DNA of 34,534 nucleotides from an uncultured Bacteroidales bacterium (GTDB taxonomy: Bacteria > Bacteroidota > Bacteroidia > Bacteroidales > P3): positions 1 to 34,534 of the forward strand of contig CAMVMF010000036.1 of the NCBI GenBank assembly GCA_947168515.1, given 5' to 3'. The translations under genes were made by a program, and so were the position numbers. This document shows positions 18,923 through 28,092 of the stretch, in pieces. The notes under the pieces are model-generated. The model saw only the letters and a program-made list of their open reading frames with translations, made no database searches and had not been told where the DNA came from. Each line of letters begins with the position of its first letter. The stretch's first letter is position 1.

Positions 18923-18950
18923 AAGGGGTATTTTAATGTGCTAATATGAT

Positions 18951-19889
18951 TTACTGATTTAAACAATCGACGATCTTGTCTGCCAAAAATTTGGCCAATT
19001 TGTATTTCGACTCTACCGTCCATCCTCCCACATGGGGGCTGAACACCACGTTGGGGCAGGAGAGAAGGTATTGTAGGTCGGCGTGGCTGGTGTCCAGGCT
19101 GTCTTTGGACATCTCTTCGTACTCCAGAACGTCCAAGGCGGCGCCCCTCACCCTGCCTTCCCTTACGGCTTCCGCCAAGGCAGCAGTCTTAACTACCGGC
19201 CCTCGTGCGGTGTTGATGAGGAAAAGGCCTTTTCGGAATTTACCCAGAAACTCCTCGTCGACCAGATAGTGTGTCTCCTCTGTCAGCGGCACATGCAGGC
19301 TCACCACGTCGGCCCGTTCCTGCAGCTCCGCCAACGTCACTTCTTTCACATACTTGGGTGCATACCCGGCAGACAGATATTTGTCGTAGGCTATAATCTC
19401 ACAGTCAAAACCCTGCAACCGTTGGGCAAACGCTCTGCCCATATTGCCGAAACCTATGATGCCAACGGTCTTGCCTTTGATTTCCAGACCGCGGTTTTCC
19501 TCTCGGTGCCAAATGCCTTTGCGCACTTGGGCATCGGCAAGGGTCAGGTGGTTGAAAAGCGTTAGCAGCAACCCAACGGCATGCTCGCCCACGGCATCGC
19601 GGTTGCCTTCTGGCGAATTGAGGCAGCGGATGCCCATACTTTCGGCATACGCCACGTCGATGGTCTCCATTCCGGCTCCCACGCGGCCGATACAGCGCAG
19701 GTGGCGGGCGTGGTCCAGAAAGTTGCGGTCGATGGCTATCTTGCTGCGCACCACTAGGGCATCATAGTCTTTTATCTGCGCCAAAAGCGTCTCGTAGGTG
19801 ACATCGGTTTCCACCCTCACCTGATGGCCAGCCCCTTCCAGCGTCTCACGCAGAACGTCATGGGCGTTGTCGGTAATGAGGATTCTCAT
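18951..19889 (-). CDS. D-2-hydroxyacid dehydrogenase (phosphoglycerate dehydrogenase-like)
   Basis: A 312-residue NAD-dependent dehydrogenase with the two-domain layout of the family. The nucleotide fold has GFGNMG at 146-151 within KTVGIIGFGNMGRAFAQRL. Arg is in the INTARGPVV segment and His in SPHVGGWT near residue 288; a catalytic Glu is expected between them. RVGAGMETID near residue 69 is the substrate-binding loop. It lacks the C-terminal ACT domain of long SerA forms. 3-Phosphoglycerate is the best guess for substrate, but other 2-hydroxyacids are possible. It starts 3 bp after the DUF4249 stop. Confidence 0.88.
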   Translation of the reverse strand: MRILITDNAHDVLRETLEGAGHQVRVETDVTYETLLAQIKDYDALVVRSKIAIDRNFLDHARHLRCIGRVGAGMETIDVAYAESMGIRCLNSPEGNRDAVGEHAVGLLLTLFNHLTLADAQVRKGIWHREENRGLEIKGKTVGIIGFGNMGRAFAQRLQGFDCEIIAYDKYLSAGYAPKYVKEVTLAELQERADVVSLHVPLTEETHYLVDEEFLGKFRKGLFLINTARGPVVKTAALAEAVREGRVRGAALDVLEYEEMSKDSLDTSHADLQYLLSCPNVVFSPHVGGWTVESKYKLAKFLADKIVDCLNQ

Positions 19890-19892
19890 GAG

Positions 19893-20843
19893 TTAGTCTA
19901 TTTTAATCTTGGTTACGGCAGAACCGCCCAAGATGCCCAACCCCCCGGTTACATTGCTGTGTATCTGTACGGGTTCAGAGATTAGGTTTATGAACATGTC
20001 TTGTTCACCGGCGGCCTGCAGGGATTTCTCGTACAGGTAGCGGTCGCGGCTGATGGAGAATACCTCTACAAGGGGGTGACCTGCTTCCAAGCCGTATATG
20101 CTGGTATTAAAAGTTATCGTGTGGGTTTGGCCGTTGATGCGTTCGTCTGTAAAGAGTATTTGGGTGCCGTAGTAGTCCTGGCTGCCGATGTCAAATAATT
20201 CATTTGTGGCATCCATGTCAAAGAGTACGTTGTCGTTCACGTTTATGTGGGTGTATCTCCAGATAGTGTCGTAGGATTCTGTTGTGTAGTTGTAATTGAT
20301 ACTTGGCATACGCATCCGTAGCATATAATAGTTGGTCTCTTCCGCAGGGTCTTCAAGGGTGAGTTTGACAGTGATATCCCCATTGATACTCTGTACTGTG
20401 TCGGGATAGTATTCGGTGTAGTGGGTGGTGTCGTAAGTGCAAGATGCCTGACTGATTATGGGCTTGTGCGGAATGCGGCAGCCGGCCATCATAGTGCCTT
20501 TGTTGGGGGTGGTTACGTGCAGGGTCAGGCTGTCGCCCTGTTGAGGCGTGTATCCTAGGTCGTACATCCCGTTGCCATGATTGGTGATGTTGCTGTTGAG
20601 CGTGCGGCCGTTCACTTCTATCGACACGCTTGCGTCTTTTATGGTGGCTATGGTGTCGCCATAGAGGAAGAACCGGCTCTCGGTGAGTCGCACTTTCCAC
20701 GGAGTATCACTTTCCGGTTTCGAAATCATCACCATGTACGACTCGGTTTCGTCGCCATCAAATTCTATGACCTTTTCGCACGATGTGAGCACAAAGGTAA
20801 GCAGCAATGCTGTTAGGTATATGGGTGAGAATATCTTTTTCAT
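19893..20843 (-). CDS. DUF4249 lipoprotein, TonB-receptor partner
   Basis: 316 residues from the ATG of MKKIFSPIYL; an ATG 33 bp upstream would place polar residues before the signal peptide. The lipobox is LTSC, with lipidated Cys22. The body is beta-rich and matches DUF4249 (start YMVMISKPESDTPWKVRLTES, FFLYGDTIATIKDASVSIEVNG, YDLGYTPQQGDSLTLHVTTP). DUF4249 proteins sit typically next to carboxypeptidase-domain TonB receptors, as here (33-bp gap), and are presumed surface-exposed or periplasmic partners. The ligand is unknown. Confidence 0.87.
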   Translation of the reverse strand: MKKIFSPIYLTALLLTFVLTSCEKVIEFDGDETESYMVMISKPESDTPWKVRLTESRFFLYGDTIATIKDASVSIEVNGRTLNSNITNHGNGMYDLGYTPQQGDSLTLHVTTPNKGTMMAGCRIPHKPIISQASCTYDTTHYTEYYPDTVQSINGDITVKLTLEDPAEETNYYMLRMRMPSINYNYTTESYDTIWRYTHINVNDNVLFDMDATNELFDIGSQDYYGTQILFTDERINGQTHTITFNTSIYGLEAGHPLVEVFSISRDRYLYEKSLQAAGEQDMFINLISEPVQIHSNVTGGLGILGGSAVTKIKID

Positions 20844-20876
20844 GTCTTTTATATATGTTTTATTTATTATGTGCAT

Positions 20877-23276
20877 TTAGAATTTCCAGTTGTAGCTGAT
20901 AGAGGGTAGGATTGGGAAGATGGATAGTTGCTTGAGCGTCAGTACCTGGTTGTTGGTGCGGTAACTCCATTCGGAATTCACGTATACCATATAGGGGTTC
21001 TGGTGGTTGTAAACATTGTAGATGCTTACGTTGATGGTGCGCTGGCCCCGGCGCAGTTTCTTGTGGAAATTGACGCTGACATCCATGCGGTGGTAGTTGG
21101 GCATACGGAAGTTGTTGCGGCTGCTGACGTAGGGCACGTCGTTGTTGTAATAGTAGTCGTAGTCATAACGTTCGGTAGGCTCTTCGCTGGGGTCGATGTT
21201 CTGCATGGCCAGGGTGGCAGTGTTGCCGCTGCTGAACACCCAACTGACGCTGGCATCGATGTGGTCGTTGAATTTGTAACTGAGCACCAGGCTGACGTCG
21301 TGACGACGGTCATATTTTGCGGGGAAAGTCCTGCCGCCGTTGAGGATGTTGCCTTCGCGGTCGAATTTGCGGTCGGTATGGCTCCAGGTATAGCCCAGCC
21401 AACCCGTAAGGGCCCCTATGTTTTTCTGTGCCAGAAATTCTACGCCGTAGGCCCAGCCACGTCCCATGCATACTTTGTTCTCCCACCCTTGCGAGGTGCC
21501 CCAGAACGAGGCTCCGTCTCGATATTCCAGCAGGTTGTCCATGTGTTTGTAGTAGCCTTCCACCGAGAGGTCCATTATGTCCAGCAGGTTGTAGAAGAAT
21601 CCCGCAGCCACCTGCTGTGAGGTCATGGGCTTGATACGGGCGGTGACGGGCACCCACAGGTCTGTGGGCAGGCTCAGGCTGGTGTTGCTCAGCAGGTGCA
21701 GATACTGCGTCATGTATGCATAGCCCACCTTGGCAGAGAGACGGTCGTTGATGAGTATGCGGCCGCTGAGTCGGGGCTGTAGGCTGGGGTAGAAGGTACT
21801 CTGCACTTGAAACCCCGTGAAGTTCAATCCGGCGTTGATTTTCAACCAGTCGTTGATGCGCCAGTCGTCTTCGGCATAGAGCATCATTTCGTTGGCATGT
21901 ACGATACTTTGGCCGATGATGGTGTCGTAGTTGTAGGGGTCGCCTGCGTCATTCTCTGATATTTTCAGGTTCGAGGTTTCTGGCGTGAAGATGTGGTGGA
22001 GAAACTGGCCGCCAAACTTGACGGCATGGTCGGGCGTGGGGGCATAGTCGAAGTCCGCACGCACCGTGGCATCCTGTATGCCTGATTTGAACCCCATGGT
22101 GTAGGTTTCGGTGTAATTGCGGTAGACCGACTCTTCGGAGAGCGACAGGTCGTTGCGGTAGCGGGTGTAGGCTCCCGTGATGTTCATGAACAGCTTGGGT
22201 GTCAGCTCGTAGTTCCACCGCAGGCTACCCACGATGTTGCCCCAGTTATAGCCCAGGCGCATATAGTCTTTTTCTATGGAGTTGTAGTTGTAGCGGTACC
22301 TAGCATAGAGGGCGTCGTCTCCCATGTAGTAGGAGGCGTACAGGCGGCTGCGGTCGTTGAACTTATGCGTGATTTTGGCATTGAGGTCGTAGAAGTAGTA
22401 GCCGGCATTGATTTTCTCCTCACCCATGCCCTCTGCTGCCGTCACCAAGGCCAGGACGGGCTGCAGCAGGGCGTCGCCGTAGGTCCTGCGACCCGAGATG
22501 CTGAAGGTGGTCTTTTCTTTGATGATGGGACCTTCGACGTTGAATTTGGCAGAAATCAGCCCTATGCCGACACCTCCGTGGTATTCTTTGTCGTTACCGT
22601 TGTTGGTGGTGATGTCCAAAACGCTGGAGAGCCGGCTGCTGAAATGTGCCGGGAAACTGCCTTTGTAGAGGCTGATGTTTTTCACGGCGTCGGAATTGAA
22701 GGCCGAGAAGAAACCGCCCAAATGGTTGACGTTGTACATCGGCACGCCGTCCAGCAGAAAGAGGTTCTCGTCTGGACCGCCACCGCGCACATACATGCCC
22801 GACATGCCTTCCGAACCACTTTGTACGCCCGGCAGCAGTTGCACTACCTTGATGACGTCGGTCTCACCAAAGATGACGGGTACCGCCTTGACTTGCTCGA
22901 CGGGCAGCTCTATTCTGCTGACCTGCGAACTTTCAACATGTTGTACGCGTTCGCCAGTGATTACCACTTCGTTGAGCGTCACCGAACCTTTCAGTGCCAC
23001 GTCAAGACGCTGGTTTTTGTCCAACTCTATGGGATGGTATTGGGTTTCGTATCCCACATAAGAAATCCTCAGCACAGCCGAACTTTCTTTGAGCGTCAGG
23101 GTGAAGCGGCCGTGCTGGTTGGTGGCAGCCCCCTTTCTGGAAATGGTGTCGTAGACCGTGGCACCAATCAGTGTTTCACCGGTCTTAGCATCGGTAATGG
23201 TGCCGCTGACGGTGTGCTGTGCCCATGCACCCGTAGCGACTACTAACAGTAGCAATAGGATGAGTTCTTTCTTCAT
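20877..23276 (-). CDS. TonB-dependent outer membrane receptor with carboxypeptidase-regulatory domain
   Basis: A 799-residue outer-membrane transporter energised by TonB. The signal peptide ends near residue 19 (TGAWAQ). A CarboxypepD-regulatory-like Ig-fold domain follows (about 20-105; VSGTITDAKTGETLIGATVYD), then the plug (about 110-220; VKVVQLLPGVQSGSEGMSGM, YVRGGGPDENLFLLDGVPMY). A 22-strand barrel runs to the C-terminal aromatic YNWKF. It lacks the SusD partner that defines polysaccharide-utilisation loci; the partner gene is DUF4249 instead. Substrate unknown. Confidence 0.93.
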   Translation of the reverse strand: MKKELILLLLLVVATGAWAQHTVSGTITDAKTGETLIGATVYDTISRKGAATNQHGRFTLTLKESSAVLRISYVGYETQYHPIELDKNQRLDVALKGSVTLNEVVITGERVQHVESSQVSRIELPVEQVKAVPVIFGETDVIKVVQLLPGVQSGSEGMSGMYVRGGGPDENLFLLDGVPMYNVNHLGGFFSAFNSDAVKNISLYKGSFPAHFSSRLSSVLDITTNNGNDKEYHGGVGIGLISAKFNVEGPIIKEKTTFSISGRRTYGDALLQPVLALVTAAEGMGEEKINAGYYFYDLNAKITHKFNDRSRLYASYYMGDDALYARYRYNYNSIEKDYMRLGYNWGNIVGSLRWNYELTPKLFMNITGAYTRYRNDLSLSEESVYRNYTETYTMGFKSGIQDATVRADFDYAPTPDHAVKFGGQFLHHIFTPETSNLKISENDAGDPYNYDTIIGQSIVHANEMMLYAEDDWRINDWLKINAGLNFTGFQVQSTFYPSLQPRLSGRILINDRLSAKVGYAYMTQYLHLLSNTSLSLPTDLWVPVTARIKPMTSQQVAAGFFYNLLDIMDLSVEGYYKHMDNLLEYRDGASFWGTSQGWENKVCMGRGWAYGVEFLAQKNIGALTGWLGYTWSHTDRKFDREGNILNGGRTFPAKYDRRHDVSLVLSYKFNDHIDASVSWVFSSGNTATLAMQNIDPSEEPTERYDYDYYYNNDVPYVSSRNNFRMPNYHRMDVSVNFHKKLRRGQRTINVSIYNVYNHQNPYMVYVNSEWSYRTNNQVLTLKQLSIFPILPSISYNWKF

Positions 23277-23303
23277 ATAAATTTTTTTTTATTATTCGGA
23301 ATG

Positions 23304-24422
23304 TTATAGCAAATCTTCAGGGTTAGCTTTGACACCGGGGTCGTACTCCCACTTCTTGTTTGGCAATTGCTGGGTGGTGGGTACCCCCTCTTCTAGCTCC
23401 GTTTGCTGGGACTTGGGGTTGCTGGGTGTCGGCTGGGGGCGGTGGTCCGCCTCTGCGGAGCTTTCGTTTTCCTCGTCGGAGTAGGCTTCGGATTCATTAT
23501 CAGAGTCTTGTGGATCGTTTTGGCGCAGCCTTCTCTTCCGTTTCTTTTGCTCGCGGTATTCCACTATGGTGTCGCCGGCCACTATGCCCGTGGGTACAGC
23601 GATGATGGAATAACCCAGCAGCATGACGATGATGGAGATGAATTGGCCGGGGGCCGTCACCGGGGCAATGTCGCCGTAGCCAACCGTGGTGATGGTCACC
23701 ACAGCCCAGTACACCCCTCTGGGGATGCTGGAGATGGCGGGGTTTTTGCCCCCTTCGATGCCATACATGGTGGCCCCTAGGATGATGGCCATGATGAAGA
23801 CGAAGATCATCAGCACCAATATCTTGACGGCGCTGCGGCGCAAGGAGTTCAGCATGAATCGGCTCTCGTCCAGGAATTTCTGCATCTTCAGAATGCGGAA
23901 GATGCGCAGCACGCGCATTAGGCGCAGCACCGAGAGGGTGGAGGCCGCGGGCAGGAAGATGCTCAGATAGGCAGGGAAGATGGAGATGATGTCGATGATG
24001 CCGAAGAAGGACACTAGGTATTTCCGTGGACGCTCCAGACAGTAGATGCGCAGGTAGAATTCAAAGGTGAAGAGAAGGGTGAAGAGCCATTCGAGTATCG
24101 TCATGGAGATGGTGAACCACTTGGGGGCCTCGGCAAGGCTTTCGAGCATCATCACCAGTACGTTGAGTCCGATGGCAATCAGCAGCAGGATGTCGAATTT
24201 CTTGCCGCGCGGGGTGTCGGACTTGAAGATGATGGTGTATATCTCCTTTTTGGTAAGTGTGCGGTATTTCTTGGGCAGGAGGATTTCGAAAAGGGCCCTG
24301 TGCATGATGTCGCCAATGAAATTGATGACATCAAGGGCTATTTTTTTATAGTTGATATGTATAACCCAATCGAAGAGGCGTTTGATTGCGTCGGAGAGTT
24401 GGTTCAACAGTTGTTTTATCAT
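23304..24422 (-). CDS. Voltage-gated potassium channel-like ion transporter
   Basis: A 372-residue six-TM channel subunit. S4 carries arginines at every third position (R167, R170, R173, R176, then K179), a voltage-sensor pattern. The pore loop has the K+ filter TTVGYGD (245-251). S1-S5 lie within about 78-225 and S6 at about 260-285. An extra N-terminal amphipathic region (about 1-60) and a charged low-complexity C-terminal tail (about 290-372) are cytoplasmic. It starts 6 bp after the M16 peptidase gene, so it is translated from the same mRNA. Confidence 0.9.
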   Translation of the reverse strand: MIKQLLNQLSDAIKRLFDWVIHINYKKIALDVINFIGDIMHRALFEILLPKKYRTLTKKEIYTIIFKSDTPRGKKFDILLLIAIGLNVLVMMLESLAEAPKWFTISMTILEWLFTLLFTFEFYLRIYCLERPRKYLVSFFGIIDIISIFPAYLSIFLPAASTLSVLRLMRVLRIFRILKMQKFLDESRFMLNSLRRSAVKILVLMIFVFIMAIILGATMYGIEGGKNPAISSIPRGVYWAVVTITTVGYGDIAPVTAPGQFISIIVMLLGYSIIAVPTGIVAGDTIVEYREQKKRKRRLRQNDPQDSDNESEAYSDEENESSAEADHRPQPTPSNPKSQQTELEEGVPTTQQLPNKKWEYDPGVKANPEDLL

Positions 24423-24428
24423 CTCTTT

Positions 24429-25679
24429 TTATGCTTGTTTTTTGATGTAAAGGGTGCAGCTTCGCTCCTGCGTGAGCCGGCGGGCCACACGTTGGAGGTC
24501 GGCGGGGGTAACCTGTCGGTAGAAATCGGGTTCGGTGTTCACCAGGTCGGTGTCGCCTATCATTTCGTAGAAGCAGAGGCTCAGAGCGCGGTCTGCCGAC
24601 TTATATTGCGAGTATACGAAGGTGTTCTCGAATTTGTTGGCCACCTTTTCTATCTCTTGTCCGCCGATGGGTTGTTGCTGTATTTTTGCGATTTCTTCGT
24701 CTATGGCTTTTTCGGCCTGCCCTAGGTCGATGCCCTCAGCCAGCTTGCCGCTCACCACAAAAAGGCCGCTGTCCAGCTCGCCCGTGATGTAGGCGTTAAT
24801 CTCGGTAAAAAGTCTTTCATCCTGCACCAAACGGCGGTACATGCGCGAAGAATGGCCGTTGCTGAGTACGTCGCTGAGCATGTCGTAGGTATAATAGTCC
24901 GGCGACCAGCGGTCGCACATCACCCAGGCTTTGTACAGGGCGTTGTTGGGCACCTCCCGCTCCACCTCCAGTCTGCGGGCCTCGTGCTGCTCCGGCTCTT
25001 GGGGCAGAGGGGGCTTGGCGGTAGGCAGCGGACTTTCTATCTCGCCAAAGATTTGCTCCACAAGCTCCAGCGTCTTCTCTTCGTCTACGTTGCCCGCAAT
25101 GGCCAGGATGGCATTGGAGGGGCGATAGAAGCGGTCGAAGAAGTCGCGAACGTCCTGAAGAGTGGCTTCCTGCACGTGTTTGATGTCGGCCCCGATGGTG
25201 CACCAGCGGTAGGGGTGCACCCGATAGCAGAGCGGTCGCAACAGCATCCACACGTCGCCATAGGGCTGGTTTACATATCGTTGGTTGTACTCCTCGGTCA
25301 CCACGCGTTTCTGCACGTCCAGCACTTTCCATGTGTCGTCCTGTATGTCCCAATCGCCCCGCATGCGGTCGGCTTCCAGCTGCAGGGCCTTTTCCAAGAA
25401 TTGGCAAGGGACGGTGATGTAGTAGTTGGTATAGTCGTTGTTGGTGAAGGCGTTGCTCTCGCCGCCCATCTCGTCCACCACAAGGTCGAAATCGGGGTAG
25501 CGTCGCGTGCCGCCAAACATCAGGTGCTCAAAGAGATGAGCAAACCCTGTGCGGTCGTTCCGCTCGTTCCGCGCCCCCACTTGGTATAGCATATTGATGG
25601 TGACCAATGGGGTAGTGTTGTCGCGGTTGACTATTACCTTCAGTCCGTTGTCAAGACTCTTCTTAATATAGGAAATCAT
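24429..25679 (-). CDS. M16 family zinc peptidase (insulinase/pitrilysin-like)
   Basis: 416 residues from the ATG of MISYIKKSLDNGL; the frame continues 81 bp upstream with no homology. The inverted zinc motif HxxEH is intact as H48-L-F-E51-H52 (FAHLFEHLMFGG). The downstream glutamate pair lies near EEYNQRYVNQPYG. It has one M16 catalytic domain plus one M16_C domain (about 165-350, LAIAGNVDEEKTLELVEQIFG). It has no signal peptide and may be cytoplasmic or a partner subunit of another M16 half. It is the first gene of the long minus-strand run down to lspA. Confidence 0.9.
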   Translation of the reverse strand: MISYIKKSLDNGLKVIVNRDNTTPLVTINMLYQVGARNERNDRTGFAHLFEHLMFGGTRRYPDFDLVVDEMGGESNAFTNNDYTNYYITVPCQFLEKALQLEADRMRGDWDIQDDTWKVLDVQKRVVTEEYNQRYVNQPYGDVWMLLRPLCYRVHPYRWCTIGADIKHVQEATLQDVRDFFDRFYRPSNAILAIAGNVDEEKTLELVEQIFGEIESPLPTAKPPLPQEPEQHEARRLEVEREVPNNALYKAWVMCDRWSPDYYTYDMLSDVLSNGHSSRMYRRLVQDERLFTEINAYITGELDSGLFVVSGKLAEGIDLGQAEKAIDEEIAKIQQQPIGGQEIEKVANKFENTFVYSQYKSADRALSLCFYEMIGDTDLVNTEPDFYRQVTPADLQRVARRLTQERSCTLYIKKQA

Positions 25680-26406
25680 ACCTAAAAAACGCGCCAATGT
25701 ATCAATTATTGTTTTGCATATAAAAAATATTCTCTGCCCTGTCCACCCCACCTTCCACACTATAATAAACGCCCAAGCTCCCGCAAATCTTCGCCCTCCT
25801 CATATTTTTTCTTAGTGGGTCATTAGAGAAACCATAGAACAACTGGTATTCAGCTAGATACTGAAATTTCCAAGGGCTAATATATAAAAATGAATATGAG
25901 AAATTGTTTTTTTCAGCATTGTCCAATGTTTGCTTTTTGTATGCATTAAGATTAGCTCATGGACATAATTTAAAAACTAATACAAATCTAATATAAATGT
26001 AATATAAAAAATGTATGCAGAGCGACTTCACTTGCATGGGGTTTTTCTTTTGAGGAAGGGGTGTAAAGGGGGCGTTTCGATAGAGCGAGGGGCGGAGTGT
26101 GGGGCGTAAGTGGGAGGGTGGAGTGCTTTTTTGCGCGGCATGATGGTTTTATGGTTGTTATATTAGTGATTTTCAGTTGTTTGTGTTTTATTTTTGAACG
26201 CATGTGGTCCGAAGGTGCTGTGCAGGGAAATGCTCTCTTGTCGGTGCTATGGCTGAGCGGGGTGTGGGAAATTGAGTTTGTTGGGGATAAGTTCCAATAA
26301 GAAACGCAACTTATTGAGAGAGAACCAAGGCTGGTAAAAGATATTTTTTCCAACAAAGGAAGGCGATTTTTTTCTTTTTGAATATTGTTAATATAAAAAA
26401 AAAATG
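25680..26406. other. About 730-bp gene-free divergent region with G-run cluster
   Basis: This lies between the minus-strand M16 gene and the ugd promoter. The minus strand at 25983-25990 reads TAGATTTG, a -7-like box, but lacks a good TTTG 19 bp away. From 26058 to 26118 the plus strand has G runs of four or five at 26058, 26068, 26089 and 26101, then two of three. A 7-bp inverted repeat CAATAAG/CTTATTG is at 26295-26316. The ORFs that can be drawn here look like composition artefacts. No gene is called. Confidence 0.6.
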
Positions 26407-26414
26407 TATTTTTG
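26385..26414 (+). promoter_or_regulatory. Consensus Bacteroidota promoter of the polysaccharide locus
   Basis: TTG at 26385-26387 (ATTG, three of four consensus bases) is followed after exactly 19 bp by TATTTTTG at 26407-26414, a full TAnnTTTG -7 box. It lies 148 bp before the ugd ATG and gives the transcript an untranslated leader of about 140 nt. Confidence 0.82.
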
Positions 26415-26561
26415 CAAGTTAAATTATGTCTGCCAGTTTGGCCGTTTGTTCGGGGACTGACAGGGGCTTCGCCGTGGGTTACAGAGAGTTGTCCGTTTGC
26501 TGGCGCAGGTGCTGGTAGTTGGAGGGAAGCTCCTAAAATCAAGTTTTATTGTCTTTATACT
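26415..26561 (+). promoter_or_regulatory. Long 5' leader of the polysaccharide locus
   Basis: About 140 nt between the promoter and the ugd start, with no conserved coding. An in-frame open extension exists but lacks homology to Ugd. It contains small stems such as GGC/GCC around TTC near 26466 and GGAG/CTCC near 26521. In Bacteroides, UpxY-type NusG paralogues act on 5' leaders of capsule operons, so an antitermination target is possible here, though no known motif was recognised. Confidence 0.45.
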
Positions 26562-27923
26562 ATGAAAATATCTGTTGCAGGAACAGGCTATGTAGGGCTG
26601 AGCATCGCCACCCTACTGGCTCAACATAATGAGGTGACAGCCGTCGACATCGTGCAGGAGCGCGTGGACTTGGTCAACCGTCGCAAGAGTCCTATCCAGG
26701 ACGATTTTATAGAGGCCTTCCTTGCGGGCTACCATGCAGAGAACGAAGAGGATATACGCAATTTCCGTACTGGTTGCACCGAGGGGTTGAAGCCGCTGGA
26801 GTTGAACCTACGCGCCACCACCGATTGGCAGCAAGGCTACCGCGATGCCGACTTTGTGGTCATTGCCGCCCCGACCAACTACGACAGCGTTAAGAATTTC
26901 TTCGACACTTCGGCCGTTGAAGATGTCATCCAAAAGGTGATGGAGGTGAACCCTGCAGCCATCATGGTCATCAAAAGCACCATACCGGTTGGGTATACCG
27001 AGGGGGTTCGTGCCAAGTTCCAGTCTGACAATATTATCTTTGCTCCCGAGTTTCTGAGGGAGAGCAAGGCTCTGTACGACAATCTTTATCCCAGCCGTAT
27101 CATCGTAGGGTACCATCAGGGCGACAGCCGTTTGGAGGAGAAAGCCCATCAGTTTGCACAGCTCATCTGCCAAGGGGCCATTTCTGTGTCCAAGGAGGCG
27201 GCAGGCTCGCAGTCCGCCACCCTCGATGCCGGCAACGGCAAGAACATCCCCATCCTCTTTATGGGTTCCACCGAGGCTGAGGCCGTGAAGCTTTTTGCCA
27301 ACACCTATCTGGCCCTTAGGGTCAGCTATTTCAACGAGTTGGACACTTATGCCGAACTGAAGGGCCTGGACACCCACCAGATTATTGATGGTGTTTGTCT
27401 CGACCCCCGCATCGGCACGCACTACAACAACCCCTCCTTCGGCTATGGCGGCTATTGCCTGCCCAAGGACACCAAGCAGCTCCTGGCCAACTATGCCGAT
27501 GTGCCACAGGACCTTATCCGGGCCATTGTGGACAGCAACAAAACCCGCAAGGACTTCATTGCCGACCAGGTGTTGCGTAAGGCGGGCTACTACACTTATT
27601 ATCACGACAATAATAGCTGGGACCAGGCGCAGGAACATGAGTGCGTCATTGGGGTCTACCGCCTCACCATGAAGAGCAACAGCGACAATTTCCGCCAGAG
27701 CAGCATCCAGGGGGTTATGAAACGCGTGAAGGCCAAGGGCGCCAAGGTGATTATCTACGAGCCCACACTCCCCGATGGCAGCACGTTCTTCGGTAGCCTG
27801 GTGGTCAACGACTTGGCAAAGTTCAAGCAGGAGTCCGAGGCCATCATTGCCAACCGCTACGACCCCTGCCTCGACGACGTCCAGGAAAAAGTCTACACCC
27901 GTGACATCTTCAAGCGCGACTAA
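26562..27923 (+). CDS. ugd: UDP-glucose 6-dehydrogenase
   Basis: Oxidises UDP-glucose to UDP-glucuronate with two NAD+, supplying an acidic sugar donor for surface polysaccharide. From the ATG of [12 protein letters not shown] the product has 454 residues; the 50 codons upstream in frame are unrelated. GTGYVG at 7-12 binds NAD. SPxxD, NYDSxKNFFDTS and the substrate loop [21 protein letters not shown] are present, with catalytic Cys299. It aligns by memory with enteric Ugd along its length, with an insertion of about 25-40 residues near 195-230. It is the first gene of a plus-strand polysaccharide locus. Confidence 0.93.
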   Translation: MKISVAGTGYVGLSIATLLAQHNEVTAVDIVQERVDLVNRRKSPIQDDFIEAFLAGYHAENEEDIRNFRTGCTEGLKPLELNLRATTDWQQGYRDADFVVIAAPTNYDSVKNFFDTSAVEDVIQKVMEVNPAAIMVIKSTIPVGYTEGVRAKFQSDNIIFAPEFLRESKALYDNLYPSRIIVGYHQGDSRLEEKAHQFAQLICQGAISVSKEAAGSQSATLDAGNGKNIPILFMGSTEAEAVKLFANTYLALRVSYFNELDTYAELKGLDTHQIIDGVCLDPRIGTHYNNPSFGYGGYCLPKDTKQLLANYADVPQDLIRAIVDSNKTRKDFIADQVLRKAGYYTYYHDNNSWDQAQEHECVIGVYRLTMKSNSDNFRQSSIQGVMKRVKAKGAKVIIYEPTLPDGSTFFGSLVVNDLAKFKQESEAIIANRYDPCLDDVQEKVYTRDIFKRD

Positions 27924-28092
27924 TTATTGCGCAACAGTAGAGGAGATAAGGCCAGGTCGCCTTACCGTTATTATAAACCCGCTTTTCTTGAGGCAGAAGA
28001 ATCGCTATGCTGTCGTGCTGAGTTGGAACTCGCTCTGACGTCGACCCCAGGCGACAAGGCCCATACAATTTAATACTGAATCAACACCTATT

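Noticed and set aside
22365..23246. Long antisense ORFs within the TonB receptor, ansA (15716-16384), M16 (24852-25589) and ugd (26808-27638)
   Set aside because: They lie wholly opposite well-supported genes and their translations show no family features; they follow from codon bias on the coding strand.
25702..25926. 74-codon minus-strand ORF upstream of the M16 gene, behind a TAGATTTG -7-like site
   Set aside because: Composition reflects AT-rich DNA, there is no -33 box at the right distance, and no family is recognised. It overlaps the M16 upstream region.
25988..26542. 184-codon minus-strand ORF
   Set aside because: Pro/Ser/Thr-rich, low-complexity translation of a G-rich spacer; it crosses the promoter and leader of ugd and matches no family I know.
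26412..26561. N-terminal extension of ugd by 50 codons
   Set aside because: The extension starts within the -7 box and has no similarity to Ugd; the GTGYVG motif sits at its normal place only from the ATG at 26562.
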